Positions 25,446 to 33,321 of a stretch of 64,000 nucleotides of DNA are shown one piece after another. Position 1 is the first letter of the stretch; each line of letters starts with the position of its first letter. The stretch is from CAYWOS01 sp964459985. Lineage in GTDB: Bacteria; Bacillota; Clostridia; Christensenellales; Aristaeellaceae. Under the pieces are notes generated by a model. The model saw nothing but the letters and a program-made list of their open reading frames with translations, made no database searches and was not told the origin of the DNA. The position numbers and the translations under genes were made by a program. The stretch is from NCBI GenBank assembly GCA_964459985.1, contig CAYWOS010000004.1:1-64000 (forward strand). Reading direction: 5' to 3'.

Positions 25446-26807
25446 TTACTTGCCCTTGCCCAGATAAAGCCCCGTTTTCTCGCCGGTGAGGGAGATGAGC
25501 AGGTTTTCCAGAATGAAAGGCATGATCCACGTGACGACGGCGATGGCGACCACGCAGGCGCACAGCACGTTGCCCAGCATCGCGGAGAAGGGGAAGATCA
25601 TCATGATCAGCGACAGCGCAAGCGCGATCCCGATGGACAGCCAGACCTTTTTATTGGTCTGCGAGAAGCCCGTCTTGAAGGACTGCCTGACCATGCGCCC
25701 GCCGCGCAATTCCTTGCTCATGCCGTCGTACTTGACGAACATCAGCCAGCCCTGGAACACCAGCGCCAGCAGCAGCACGCACGCAACGCCGAGCGACATG
25801 CGCGCGTTGACCACGGTGGCGTAGAAGAACATCGATACCAGCACGTACACCCACATCGACCACGCGACGGCGACGGCGGACACGCGATAGCGCAGCGCCG
25901 CGTACACGGCGATCATGACGAGCAGCGCCAGCGACACCCACAGGAAGGTGGACAGCTTGTTGTTGCCCTCGGCGGAGATCGCGCCCGAATCGGCGAGCGA
26001 CAGCGTCACGTCATAGGGGCCGGAGACAAGCTGCGCGGCGGCGCAGGCGGTGGCGGGGCCTTCCATCCCCAGCGGCAGCGACACGACGCCCTCGGTGATC
26101 GCCTCGGACACGCCGGGCGAGGACAGGAGCTGACCGTCGCGCAGCACGTTGAGCGAGCCGCCGATGTTGGCGGCCGTGGCGTCGCCGAACGCTTTCTTGC
26201 CTTCCTCGGTGAAGGTCAGGTTCACGACGTAATACACGTCCTGCGAGTACGCCGAGGCGGTCGTCGCGCCTACCGTGGCGTCCTTGACCGCCGTGCCGTC
26301 CATGAACTGGGCGCCGGCGGGATCGGTGAAGGTGAACTTGCCCGTTTGCGCGATCATGGCGGCAATCTCCTCGAGCATGTCGACGTTGGGCAGCTCGACG
26401 CGGATTTTGCCGTCCGTGACGGACACCGATGTATCGGTATAGCCCAGCGTGTCGAGGCGCTTGCGCGCGACGGCCGCGGCGGCTTGCAATTCATCCGGCG
26501 TGGCGTCCGTCTTTTCGGTCGTCGCTTCCGCGCCTTCCTCGGCGGCGGGCACGGCCGTTTCCCTGTGCGCCGTGAACTCCAGGTACGTCCCGCCGCCCAT
26601 GCTGATGCCGGGGGTGATGGACGCGGGCCAGTTGCTCACCGACGTCGGCACCCACGGGAGCAGTTGCATAATGCCGTCCGTGCCGTAATGCATACCGCCT
26701 ACTGCCAGGCAGGATATGAAAACGGTCAGCGCCAGAAGCGCCGCCAGCGTGATGAGCGCCTTTGCCGACGCGCTGATGGGCTTGCGCAGTTGCTTGGACT
26801 TTGCCAT
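25446..26807 (-). CDS. secD: SecD-like preprotein translocase subunit, divergent
   Basis: SecD works with SecF to drive late protein translocation using the proton gradient. The 453-residue product has one N-terminal helix, a large extracytoplasmic domain with ISMGGGTYLEF (in place of the usual DLxGG segment) and VELPNVD, then five C-terminal helices, matching SecD topology. No secF follows; recJ comes next after a terminator, although secD-secF-recJ-rel is the common order. The call is by topology and context, and it may be a diverged paralogue. The ATG at 26807 replaces a longer read-through frame. Confidence 0.78.
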   Translation of the reverse strand: MAKSKQLRKPISASAKALITLAALLALTVFISCLAVGGMHYGTDGIMQLLPWVPTSVSNWPASITPGISMGGGTYLEFTAHRETAVPAAEEGAEATTEKTDATPDELQAAAAVARKRLDTLGYTDTSVSVTDGKIRVELPNVDMLEEIAAMIAQTGKFTFTDPAGAQFMDGTAVKDATVGATTASAYSQDVYYVVNLTFTEEGKKAFGDATAANIGGSLNVLRDGQLLSSPGVSEAITEGVVSLPLGMEGPATACAAAQLVSGPYDVTLSLADSGAISAEGNNKLSTFLWVSLALLVMIAVYAALRYRVSAVAVAWSMWVYVLVSMFFYATVVNARMSLGVACVLLLALVFQGWLMFVKYDGMSKELRGGRMVRQSFKTGFSQTNKKVWLSIGIALALSLIMMIFPFSAMLGNVLCACVVAIAVVTWIMPFILENLLISLTGEKTGLYLGKGK

Positions 26808-26877
26808 AAATAATCTCTTCCTCTCGTGATAGATAACGAAGCCCTCTCCCGGGCGCCGTCTGATCAGATACCATGGT

Positions 26878-26906
26878 ATTATACCTTTAAGCCCGTCGCG
26901 CGTCAA
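26878..26906 (-). promoter_or_regulatory. sigma-A promoter of the SecD-like gene
   Basis: TTGACG (26906-26901) and TATAAT (26883-26878) are 17 nt apart on the minus strand. The predicted start overlaps a palindrome, ATACCATGGTAT (26868-26879). Confidence 0.82.
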
Positions 26907-27026
26907 GCGAAACAAACGCAAATGCGCGAAAAATCGGCGATTCGACCGCTTGGCGGGCGTCGGCGCGGCGAATGGGCAAATTTGCAAATAACTGCATAAT
27001 ATGGGGCGAACACAGCAAGATCTGGG

Positions 27027-27055
27027 TTGTTTTTGCCCATATTCTATGCTATTAT
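27027..27055 (+). promoter_or_regulatory. promoter of the sugar ABC transporter operon
   Basis: TTGTTT (27027-27032) and TATTAT (27050-27055) are 17 nt apart. Upstream, GCAAATTTGC (26976-26985) is a 10-bp palindrome and TTGCAAATAA (26982-26991) resembles motifs ahead of the DeoR gene, so this may be an operator region. The stretch 26808-27108 holds only these two divergent promoters. Confidence 0.65.
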
Positions 27056-27108
27056 ACATATAAATGCTGTCGTATGTTCAGCAAAACCAATAAAAAAGGA
27101 GAATTGGT

Positions 27109-28362
27109 ATGAAGAAAATCGTCGCGCTGTTCCTGTCCCTCATGCTGGTGACGAGCCTGTCCGCCGCGTTTGCCGGCGAGCACGAGGAAGTCACCCTGAC
27201 CGTGGGCTCCATCTGGTCGGCGGAGTCCGAATCCAACCGCGTTCCCTTCCTTAAAACGATCGAGGAATTCGAAAAAGAGTATCCGTGGATTCACCTCGAG
27301 GTGGACTGGAACGAAGCCAACGCATGGAAAGACAAGGGCGAAACGCTGGCGCTCAGCGACAGCCTGCCCGACGTGTTCTACTGGAACGCCGGCGGCACGC
27401 TGCAGACCTTCGTCGATTCGGGCGACGTCATGGCGCTCAACGATCTGATCGACGAGGAAACGATGGCGCGCATCGAGGGCGGCACGCTGACCGACATGAC
27501 CTTCGACGGCAAGATCTATCAGCTTCCGTACACGAAGGCCTGCTCGGCGCTGTACTGCAATACCGAGCTGTTCGACAAATACAACGTCAAGATCCCCGAA
27601 ACGTGGGATGAATTGATCGCGGCGGTCGAGGCCTTCAAGGCCGTCGGCGTGACGCCCATGACGGTCGGCGGCAAGGATCAGTGGCCGACCAATATGTTCA
27701 CCGACATCATCGCGCTGCGCTACGTCGGCGATGCCGCCTGCCGCGCCGCCTATTACAAGACCGAGGGCGCGACCTTCAAGACCGACGCGTGGGTCGAGGG
27801 CATTGCCGCCTTCAAGCAATTGGTCGATATGGGCGCCTTCCAGTCCGACGCCGCCGCGCTGACCCGCGACGAAGCCGAAATCCCGTACTTCAACGGCGAA
27901 ATCCCGATGTACGTCCACGGCCAGTGGTTTGCGGGCGCGCTGTCTCCCGAAATGCAGAAAAAGGTCAAGGCCGTGAAGTTCCCCACCGTTCCCGGCAAGG
28001 GCACGGACAACCAGTGGATGGGCGGCGCCGCCGAGGGCTTCTGCGTATCCGCCTACACCAAGCATCCCGCCGAGGCGTATCTCGCCTGCCGGTTCTTCGC
28101 CGAGGGCCTGTCCCGCAACGGCTTCATCGCCGGCGCCGGCCTGCCCGCGTGGAAGTATGACTTCTCCGCCTACACCGACATCAACCCCGTGCTGATTCAG
28201 ATCGTCGAGGCCACCTCGGACGCCGAATCCTTCCTGCTCTGGGGCAATACCGCCCTGACCGGTCAGGACGCGACGCTGATCGGCAACACCGTTTACGACG
28301 TGCTCGCCGGCGAAATGACCGCCGAGGAGTGGTGCGACGAGATGGAGACCATCTTCGAGTAA
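27109..28362 (+). CDS. sugar ABC transporter substrate-binding protein
   Basis: The 417-residue protein belongs to extracellular solute-binding family 1, which captures sugars outside the membrane. It has a signal peptide (MKKIVALFLSLMLVTSLSAAFAG), then TVGSIWSAESESNRVPFLKT, a VFYWNAGGTLQ segment near 95 and a KACSALYCNTELFDKY segment near 144. The signal ends in AFAGE with no lipobox cysteine, unusual for a Gram-positive binding protein, so tethering is unclear. Two permease genes follow. GGAG lies 8 nt before the ATG. The exact sugar is unknown. Confidence 0.93.
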   Translation: MKKIVALFLSLMLVTSLSAAFAGEHEEVTLTVGSIWSAESESNRVPFLKTIEEFEKEYPWIHLEVDWNEANAWKDKGETLALSDSLPDVFYWNAGGTLQTFVDSGDVMALNDLIDEETMARIEGGTLTDMTFDGKIYQLPYTKACSALYCNTELFDKYNVKIPETWDELIAAVEAFKAVGVTPMTVGGKDQWPTNMFTDIIALRYVGDAACRAAYYKTEGATFKTDAWVEGIAAFKQLVDMGAFQSDAAALTRDEAEIPYFNGEIPMYVHGQWFAGALSPEMQKKVKAVKFPTVPGKGTDNQWMGGAAEGFCVSAYTKHPAEAYLACRFFAEGLSRNGFIAGAGLPAWKYDFSAYTDINPVLIQIVEATSDAESFLLWGNTALTGQDATLIGNTVYDVLAGEMTAEEWCDEMETIFE

Positions 28363-28382
28363 CGCGCTCACCGATGTCATGA

Positions 28383-28409
28383 GGGGGCGGCGGCGCGGCC
28401 GCCGTCCCC
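28383..28409 (+). promoter_or_regulatory. GC-rich intercistronic hairpin between binding protein and permease
   Basis: GGGG.CGGCG and CGCCG.CCCC form a long GC stem between the binding-protein stop and the permease ribosome site (CAAGGAGGCACGCCC). Such hairpins commonly let binding proteins be made in excess over permeases, by partial termination or mRNA stabilisation. Confidence 0.6.
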
Positions 28410-28443
28410 TTTCGGGAATCCAAGGCATCAAGGAGGCACGCCC

Positions 28444-29358
28444 ATGAAGCGGGTACTGTCCAACAAATGGAGCATCCTCGTGTTCGTCCTGCCGACCGTG
28501 CTGTTCTTTACCGGCATCGTGATGATCCCCATCATCATGTCGATTTTTTACAGCACGCTTGACTGGACGCCGAAGACGGCGCCGTCGCCGGCGTATTTCA
28601 TCGGCGTGCAAAACTATATCACCATGTTCACCGAAAAGCGGGCGACCTTCCCCACGGCGGCGGTGCATTCGCTGATCTACGCGGCGGCGTCCGTCCTGAT
28701 CCAGCTTCCCTTCTCGCTCCTGATCGCGCTGATCCTCTCGCGCGGCGTCAAGGGCGCGAGCCTGTACAGGAATCTCTACTTTATCCCGGTCATTATCTCC
28801 TCGGTGGTCGTCGGCCAGCTCTGGCTGAAAATCTACAATAACGATTACGGCCCGCTCAATATGCTCCTTCGTCTGCTGAATATCCCCCTGCCGAAAAACG
28901 GCTGGCTCGCCACCAAGGACACCAAGATGTGGGCGGTGTTCATCCCGAGCCTGTGGCAGTACGTGGGGTATCATATGCTGCTGATGTACGGCGCGCTGTG
29001 CTCCATTCCCGGCGACATCATCGAGGCCGCCACGGTGGACGGCGCGACGGGCGCACGGCTCGCGTGCAGAATCCAGATCCCGCTTATCAAGCCGATGCTC
29101 AAGGTATGCCTTTCCTTTTCGCTCATCGGTTCCTTCAAGCTGTTCGATACCCCGTATATCCTGCTCGGCTATTCCACAAAAAACGCCGAATTACCGGCTG
29201 TAAACATGTATTTTGAAATGTTCAGGAATCACCGCTACGGCATCGGCAGCGCCGAGTCGATCTTTATCGTCGCGGAATGCCTTTTGTTCACGCTGCTGCT
29301 CAACCGCCTGTTCAGGGACCGCGACAACGCCGGCGAAAGGAGGCTGGCCGCGCGATGA
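28444..29358 (+). CDS. sugar ABC transporter permease (MalF/UgpA type)
   Basis: This 304-residue integral membrane protein has about six helices and the ABC-importer EAA loop (IPGDIIEAATVDGATGARLA, residues 196-215), which contacts the ATPase. It forms a heterodimeric channel with the next gene product. AAGGAGG precedes the ATG. Its stop overlaps the next start by 4 nt (ATGA). Confidence 0.94.
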   Translation: MKRVLSNKWSILVFVLPTVLFFTGIVMIPIIMSIFYSTLDWTPKTAPSPAYFIGVQNYITMFTEKRATFPTAAVHSLIYAAASVLIQLPFSLLIALILSRGVKGASLYRNLYFIPVIISSVVVGQLWLKIYNNDYGPLNMLLRLLNIPLPKNGWLATKDTKMWAVFIPSLWQYVGYHMLLMYGALCSIPGDIIEAATVDGATGARLACRIQIPLIKPMLKVCLSFSLIGSFKLFDTPYILLGYSTKNAELPAVNMYFEMFRNHRYGIGSAESIFIVAECLLFTLLLNRLFRDRDNAGERRLAAR

Positions 29359-30194
29359 AAAGGAAAAACCGCTCCGTCGGCAGCGTCCTGATCCAGCTTT
29401 TCCTGATCGTCTGGCTGCTGCTTTGCCTGTTCCCGCTTTATTGGCTGTTCACGTTCTCCCTGAAGACCAATCAGGAGATTTTCGGCGGCAACGTGCTGGG
29501 ACTGCCGCGCTACTGGATCTGGGAAAACTACGCCGCCGCGTGGGGAAGCGGCGGCAAGATCGGGCTGTACCTGCGCAACAGCGTGATCGACACCTTCGGC
29601 ACGCTCGCGCTGACCAGCCTGTTCGGGTTCATGAGCGCTTACGGCCTTTTGCGCATGCGCTGGAAGGGGCAGAAAGCCGTCACGACGTATCTTTTGCTCG
29701 GGCTGATGATCCCCATGCACGCCGCGCTGCTGCCGCTCCTCAATATCCTCAACACGCTGGGCGTGCTCAAAACGCATTGGGGGCTGATCATTCCCTACGC
29801 GGCGTTCAATATCCCCATGACGATCCTGATCTTGAGCGGATTCATCACGGGCATCCCGTATGAGATGGAGGAGGCCGCCTGCATCGACGGGAGCGGCATC
29901 TACCGCACCGCTTTCACCATCATCCTGCCCATGATGATCCCGGCGATGGTCACCGCCGCGATCTTCGTGTTCCTTCAGGTATGGAACGAGTTGCTGATGG
30001 CGTCGGTGTTCGTTTCGGGCGACAACGTGCGCACGCTGACGGTGGGCGTTCAGCAGATGTACGGGCAGTATCAGACCGATTGGGGCCCCATCGGCGCGGC
30101 GCTGTTCATCGCCACGCTGCCCACGCTGATCCTGTATCTGTGCATGAGCGGACAGGTTCAGAGAAGCCTGATCGCCGGCGCGGTCAAGGGCTGA
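29355..30194 (+). CDS. sugar ABC transporter permease (MalG/UgpE type)
   Basis: The 279-residue partner permease has six predicted helices and the EAA loop (PYEMEEAACIDGSGIYRTAF near 170). The ATG at 29355 overlaps the previous stop by 4 nt; the longer frame is upstream read-through. No ATPase gene is nearby, so a shared MsmX-type ATPase encoded elsewhere is expected. Confidence 0.94.
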   Translation: MKRKNRSVGSVLIQLFLIVWLLLCLFPLYWLFTFSLKTNQEIFGGNVLGLPRYWIWENYAAAWGSGGKIGLYLRNSVIDTFGTLALTSLFGFMSAYGLLRMRWKGQKAVTTYLLLGLMIPMHAALLPLLNILNTLGVLKTHWGLIIPYAAFNIPMTILILSGFITGIPYEMEEAACIDGSGIYRTAFTIILPMMIPAMVTAAIFVFLQVWNELLMASVFVSGDNVRTLTVGVQQMYGQYQTDWGPIGAALFIATLPTLILYLCMSGQVQRSLIAGAVKG

Positions 30195-30229
30195 CGCGCC
30201 GATATGCCGCCCGTGTGCAGGCGCGCAAG

Positions 30230-30290
30230 TTGCAAAATACGTCAGGAACTTGCACAAAACCTTTACATTTTGCGCGGAACATGCTATGAT
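30230..30290 (+). promoter_or_regulatory. promoter and direct repeats ahead of the DeoR regulator
   Basis: TTTACA (30262-30267) and TATGAT (30285-30290) are 17 nt apart. Just upstream, TTGCAAAATA (30230-30239) and TTGCACAAAA (30250-30259) are direct repeats 20 nt apart, similar to TTGCAAATAA before the transporter operon. They are candidate autoregulatory sites. Confidence 0.6.
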
Positions 30291-30313
30291 AAGCGCGAAA
30301 GTGAGGGTCAGCC

Positions 30314-31093
30314 ATGCAGCGCAACACGTATATTCCCGCCGAGCGGCAGAAGAAAATGGTCGAGTACATCGAAAGCAACACCTCGGCGCAGATCCGCGAT
30401 CTGTCCGAGTTTTTCGGCGTGTCGGAGGCGACGGTGCGCCGCGATCTGGACGATCTGGATCTTCAGGGCGCGATCCGCAGGACGCACGGCGGCGCGATCA
30501 AGCTCGACCGCAGCACGTCGTTCGAGCAGATGTACAACGAAAAGCTCGCCTTTCACACCGAGGAAAAGCGCCGCATCGCGGAGGCCGCCGCCCGGCTGGT
30601 GCACGACGGCGACACGGTGTTCGTCGATTCGGGCACGACCTCTTTGCAGGTGGCGACGGCGCTTTCGCATAAGGAAAACCTGACGCTCATCACCAACGAT
30701 CTGCACATCGCCTATTCGACGCCCACGCGTCCCACCGCCTCGATGATCTGCACGGGCGGCGTCCGGCGGCAGGGGCGTCAGGAATTGATCGGCTCGATCG
30801 CCGAGGAATTCATCCGCAATTCGCACGTCAACATCGCCTTTCTGGGCGCCGACGCCGTCGATCTCAACCTCGGCGTGACCATCGCCAATTTCGAGGAGGT
30901 CGGCGTCAAGCGCGCGCTGGTGAATTCCAGCCTGAAAACCGTGCTCGTCGCCGATCACACCAAATTCGGCGGCGCGGCGCTCGTCAAGATCTGCGATATC
31001 GCGGACTGCGCCGCCGTCGTCACCGATTCCGGCCTGCCGGAAGAAACCGTTCAAAAGCTCCGCCGCGCCCGCGTCGAGCTGATTCTGGCGTGA
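30314..31093 (+). CDS. DeoR/GlpR family transcriptional regulator
   Basis: The 259-residue protein has an N-terminal DeoR helix-turn-helix (MVEYIESNTSAQIRDLSEFF then SEATVRRDLDDLD, residues 15-47) and the THGGAIKLD segment. A C-terminal sugar-phosphate-sensing domain of ribose isomerase type follows (VFVDSGTTSLQVA, FLGADAVDLNLGVT). DeoR regulators usually repress sugar operons until a phosphorylated sugar binds. Being directly downstream of the ABC genes, it probably controls them. Confidence 0.93.
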   Translation: MQRNTYIPAERQKKMVEYIESNTSAQIRDLSEFFGVSEATVRRDLDDLDLQGAIRRTHGGAIKLDRSTSFEQMYNEKLAFHTEEKRRIAEAAARLVHDGDTVFVDSGTTSLQVATALSHKENLTLITNDLHIAYSTPTRPTASMICTGGVRRQGRQELIGSIAEEFIRNSHVNIAFLGADAVDLNLGVTIANFEEVGVKRALVNSSLKTVLVADHTKFGGAALVKICDIADCAAVVTDSGLPEETVQKLRRARVELILA

Positions 31094-31150
31094 GCGAGGG
31101 AACGGCTTGAAATTATCGGGTTGTTTCAAATGATGGTACATTATATTCAT

Positions 31151-31187
31151 ATAGATGAATAGTTATTTTACATAGGTGAATAGTCAT
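31151..31187 (+). repeat. two 16-bp direct repeats in an AT-rich island
   Basis: ATAGATGAATAGTTAT (31151-31166) and ATAGGTGAATAGTCAT (31172-31187) are 21 nt apart, two helical turns. The island lies between the DeoR gene and a terminator. No coding function is seen in 31094-31337. Confidence 0.7.
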
Positions 31188-31190
31188 ATG

Positions 31191-31228
31191 AAAGGACTGC
31201 CGCGGATTTCCGCGGCAGTCCTTTTCTC
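31191..31228. terminator. intrinsic terminator between deoR-type gene and alaS
   Basis: AAAGGACTGCCGCGG and CCGCGGCAGTCCTTTT form a near-perfect stem around ATTT. A and T runs on both sides make it usable by both convergent genes. Confidence 0.9.
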
Positions 31229-31285
31229 GGCGCAGCGTTTGTTTGCATTCCGCCGCGCCTTGTTATCTCCCAATGCGTCTTTTTG

Positions 31286-31310
31286 GTACTTTTTCTTCAA
31301 GAAAAAGTAC
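31286..31310. repeat. short palindrome GTACTTTTTCTT/AAGAAAAAGTAC
   Basis: Twelve-nt arms pair around one base in the alaS downstream region. Very similar palindromes are scattered in many gut Firmicutes, in my recollection. It is followed by a GACGGG-type short repeat just beyond the alaS stop. It lacks a good T run, so I do not call it a terminator. Confidence 0.6.
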
Positions 31311-31337
31311 GCCCCGTCGTCCCCGTCCCCGTCCCCG

Positions 31338-33311
31338 TCACTCCTCGGCCTTGCGGCCGATGACCGCCTTGATGCGGCGGACGCCGGCGGAGGAGGATTC
31401 TTCCTTCTGGATTTTAAAGGAGACGAGATCGCCGGTGTTGTGCGCGTGCGGGCCGCCGCAGATCTCCTTGGAGAACTCGCCCATGGTGTACACGCGGACT
31501 TTCTCGCCGTACTTGGACTCGAACAAGCCCATCGCGCCGTGCGCTTTCGCCTCGGCGACGGTCATTTCCTCCATGGTGATCGGCGCCTTGGCGGCGACGG
31601 CGACATTGACGAGGCGTTCGACCTCTTTGATTTCCTCCTCGGTCATCTTTCTGCCGAAGGTGAAGTCGAAGCGCAGGCGTTCGGCGGTGATGTTGGAGCC
31701 CTTCTGGTGCACCTCGTCGCCCAATACCTTGCGCAGCGCCGCCTGCAAAAGATGCGTCGCGGTGTGCAGGCAGGCGGTCTGCTCGCTGTGATCGGCGAGG
31801 CCGCCCTTGAAGATTTGCTCCGCGCCGCTGCGCGAGGTCGCCTGATGCTGCTCAAAGCGCTTGGCGAAGTCCTCCTCGTCCACGGTCAGCCCCTTTTCGG
31901 CGGCGAGCTCGCGCGTGATTTCGACGGGGAAGCCGTAGGTGTCGTAGAGCTTGAAGGCGCTGCGCCCGTCGATGACGGACAGACGCGCGCGAATGAGCGC
32001 CGCTTCGCGCTTGACGGCGGCGAGATCGCCGGCGTTCACCGCCTCGATGGCGGGCGCCATATCGGGCGAGGGGCGCAGGATGTGCTGCGCGACCGCCTCG
32101 TTCGCGGCGGCGAGCGTATCGTCCGCGAGGATTTTGTCCATTGCCTCGCGCGTGCGCGCCATGTTGCCGATCACCTTGTCAAATTCCTTTTCGCCCTGCT
32201 TGAGCGTGCGGGCGAAGCGCGCTTCCTCGAGCGAAAGCTGCTCGAAAATGAACGCCGAATTGGTTTCCAGCTCGGGGTACGCGCCTTTGTACTCGGCGAC
32301 GACCACCTTGGCGATCTCCGAGGTAAAGCCCTCGGGCAGCCCCAGCCCCATGCCGTAGCGCACGGCGCGGCGGATCAGGCGGCGCAGGATGTAGCCCTGA
32401 CCGACGTTGGAGGGCGGGATGCCGCGCGGATCGCCGATGATGAAGGTGGAGGTGCGCATGTGATCGGCGATAATGCGGAAGGCTTTGGTGTTCTCGTCGT
32501 CGGAGACGTACTGTTTGCCGGACAGTTCTTCGATCTTGCGCAGGATACCGGCGAACAGCACGGTGTCGTACACGCTTTTCTTGCCGTTGAGCACGCAGAC
32601 CGTGCGCTCAAGGCCCATGCCGGTATCGACGTTCTTCTGCGCAAGCGGGAGGTAGGAACCGTCCTTTTGCTTGTTGTACTGCATGAACACGTCGTTCCAG
32701 ATCTCCAGATACGCGCCGCACTTGCACGCCGGCGAGCAGTCGGGGCCGCAGGGGTCTTTGGTGATGATGAACATCTCGGTGTCCGGCCCGCACGGGCCGG
32801 TCACGCCGGCGGGGCCCCACCAGTTGTGCTCCTTGGGCAGGAAGAACAGATGATCGTCCTTCACGCCCAAGGAACGCCACAGATCGGCGGCCTCGTTATC
32901 GCGCGGGCAGTCGGCGTCGCCCTCGAATACCGTGAAGGCGAGCTTGTCGGGATCGATGCCGAGGTAATCCTTGCTCGTGAGGAATTCCCAGCTCCAGGGG
33001 ATCATTTCCTTCTTGAAATAATCGCCGAGGCTCCAGTTGCCCAGCATTTCAAAGAAGGTGAGGTGGCTCTTGTCGCCCACGTCGTCGATATCGCCGGTGC
33101 GGATGCATTTCTGCACGTCGGTCAGGCGGCTGCCGGCGGGGTGTTTCTGCCCCAGCAGGTAGGGAACCAGCGGGTGCATCCCGGCGGTGGTGAAGAGCAC
33201 GGTGGGATCGTTTTCGGGGATGACCGACGCCGAGGGAATGACGGCGTGGCCTTTTTCCGAGAAGAACTTGAGGAACAGCGCGCGCAGCTCGTTGGCGGAA
33301 AGTGCTTTCAT
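31338..33311 (-). CDS. alaS: alanine--tRNA ligase lacking the C-Ala domain
   Basis: AlaRS is a class II enzyme that charges tRNA-Ala. This 657-residue form has the catalytic core (FFEMLGNWSLGDYFKKE near residue 87, GMGLERTVCVLNGK near 240), the tRNA-recognition helices, and an intact editing domain with HTATH at about 516-520 and CGGPHAHNTG near 618. It then stops. Usual bacterial AlaRS has about 870 residues, the rest being a coiled coil and C-Ala domain. The end is a normal in-frame stop, not a frameshift I can see. AAGGAG is 6 nt before the ATG, which is 10 nt after an M42 peptidase gene. Confidence 0.93.
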   Translation of the reverse strand: MKALSANELRALFLKFFSEKGHAVIPSASVIPENDPTVLFTTAGMHPLVPYLLGQKHPAGSRLTDVQKCIRTGDIDDVGDKSHLTFFEMLGNWSLGDYFKKEMIPWSWEFLTSKDYLGIDPDKLAFTVFEGDADCPRDNEAADLWRSLGVKDDHLFFLPKEHNWWGPAGVTGPCGPDTEMFIITKDPCGPDCSPACKCGAYLEIWNDVFMQYNKQKDGSYLPLAQKNVDTGMGLERTVCVLNGKKSVYDTVLFAGILRKIEELSGKQYVSDDENTKAFRIIADHMRTSTFIIGDPRGIPPSNVGQGYILRRLIRRAVRYGMGLGLPEGFTSEIAKVVVAEYKGAYPELETNSAFIFEQLSLEEARFARTLKQGEKEFDKVIGNMARTREAMDKILADDTLAAANEAVAQHILRPSPDMAPAIEAVNAGDLAAVKREAALIRARLSVIDGRSAFKLYDTYGFPVEITRELAAEKGLTVDEEDFAKRFEQHQATSRSGAEQIFKGGLADHSEQTACLHTATHLLQAALRKVLGDEVHQKGSNITAERLRFDFTFGRKMTEEEIKEVERLVNVAVAAKAPITMEEMTVAEAKAHGAMGLFESKYGEKVRVYTMGEFSKEICGGPHAHNTGDLVSFKIQKEESSSAGVRRIKAVIGRKAEE

Positions 33312-33321
33312 GGCGTACTCC

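Noticed and set aside
31338..33311. AlaRS as a frameshifted gene with its C-Ala domain in another frame
   Set aside because: Downstream of the stop there are only short GACGGG repeats, a palindrome and a terminator; no C-Ala-like coding was seen.
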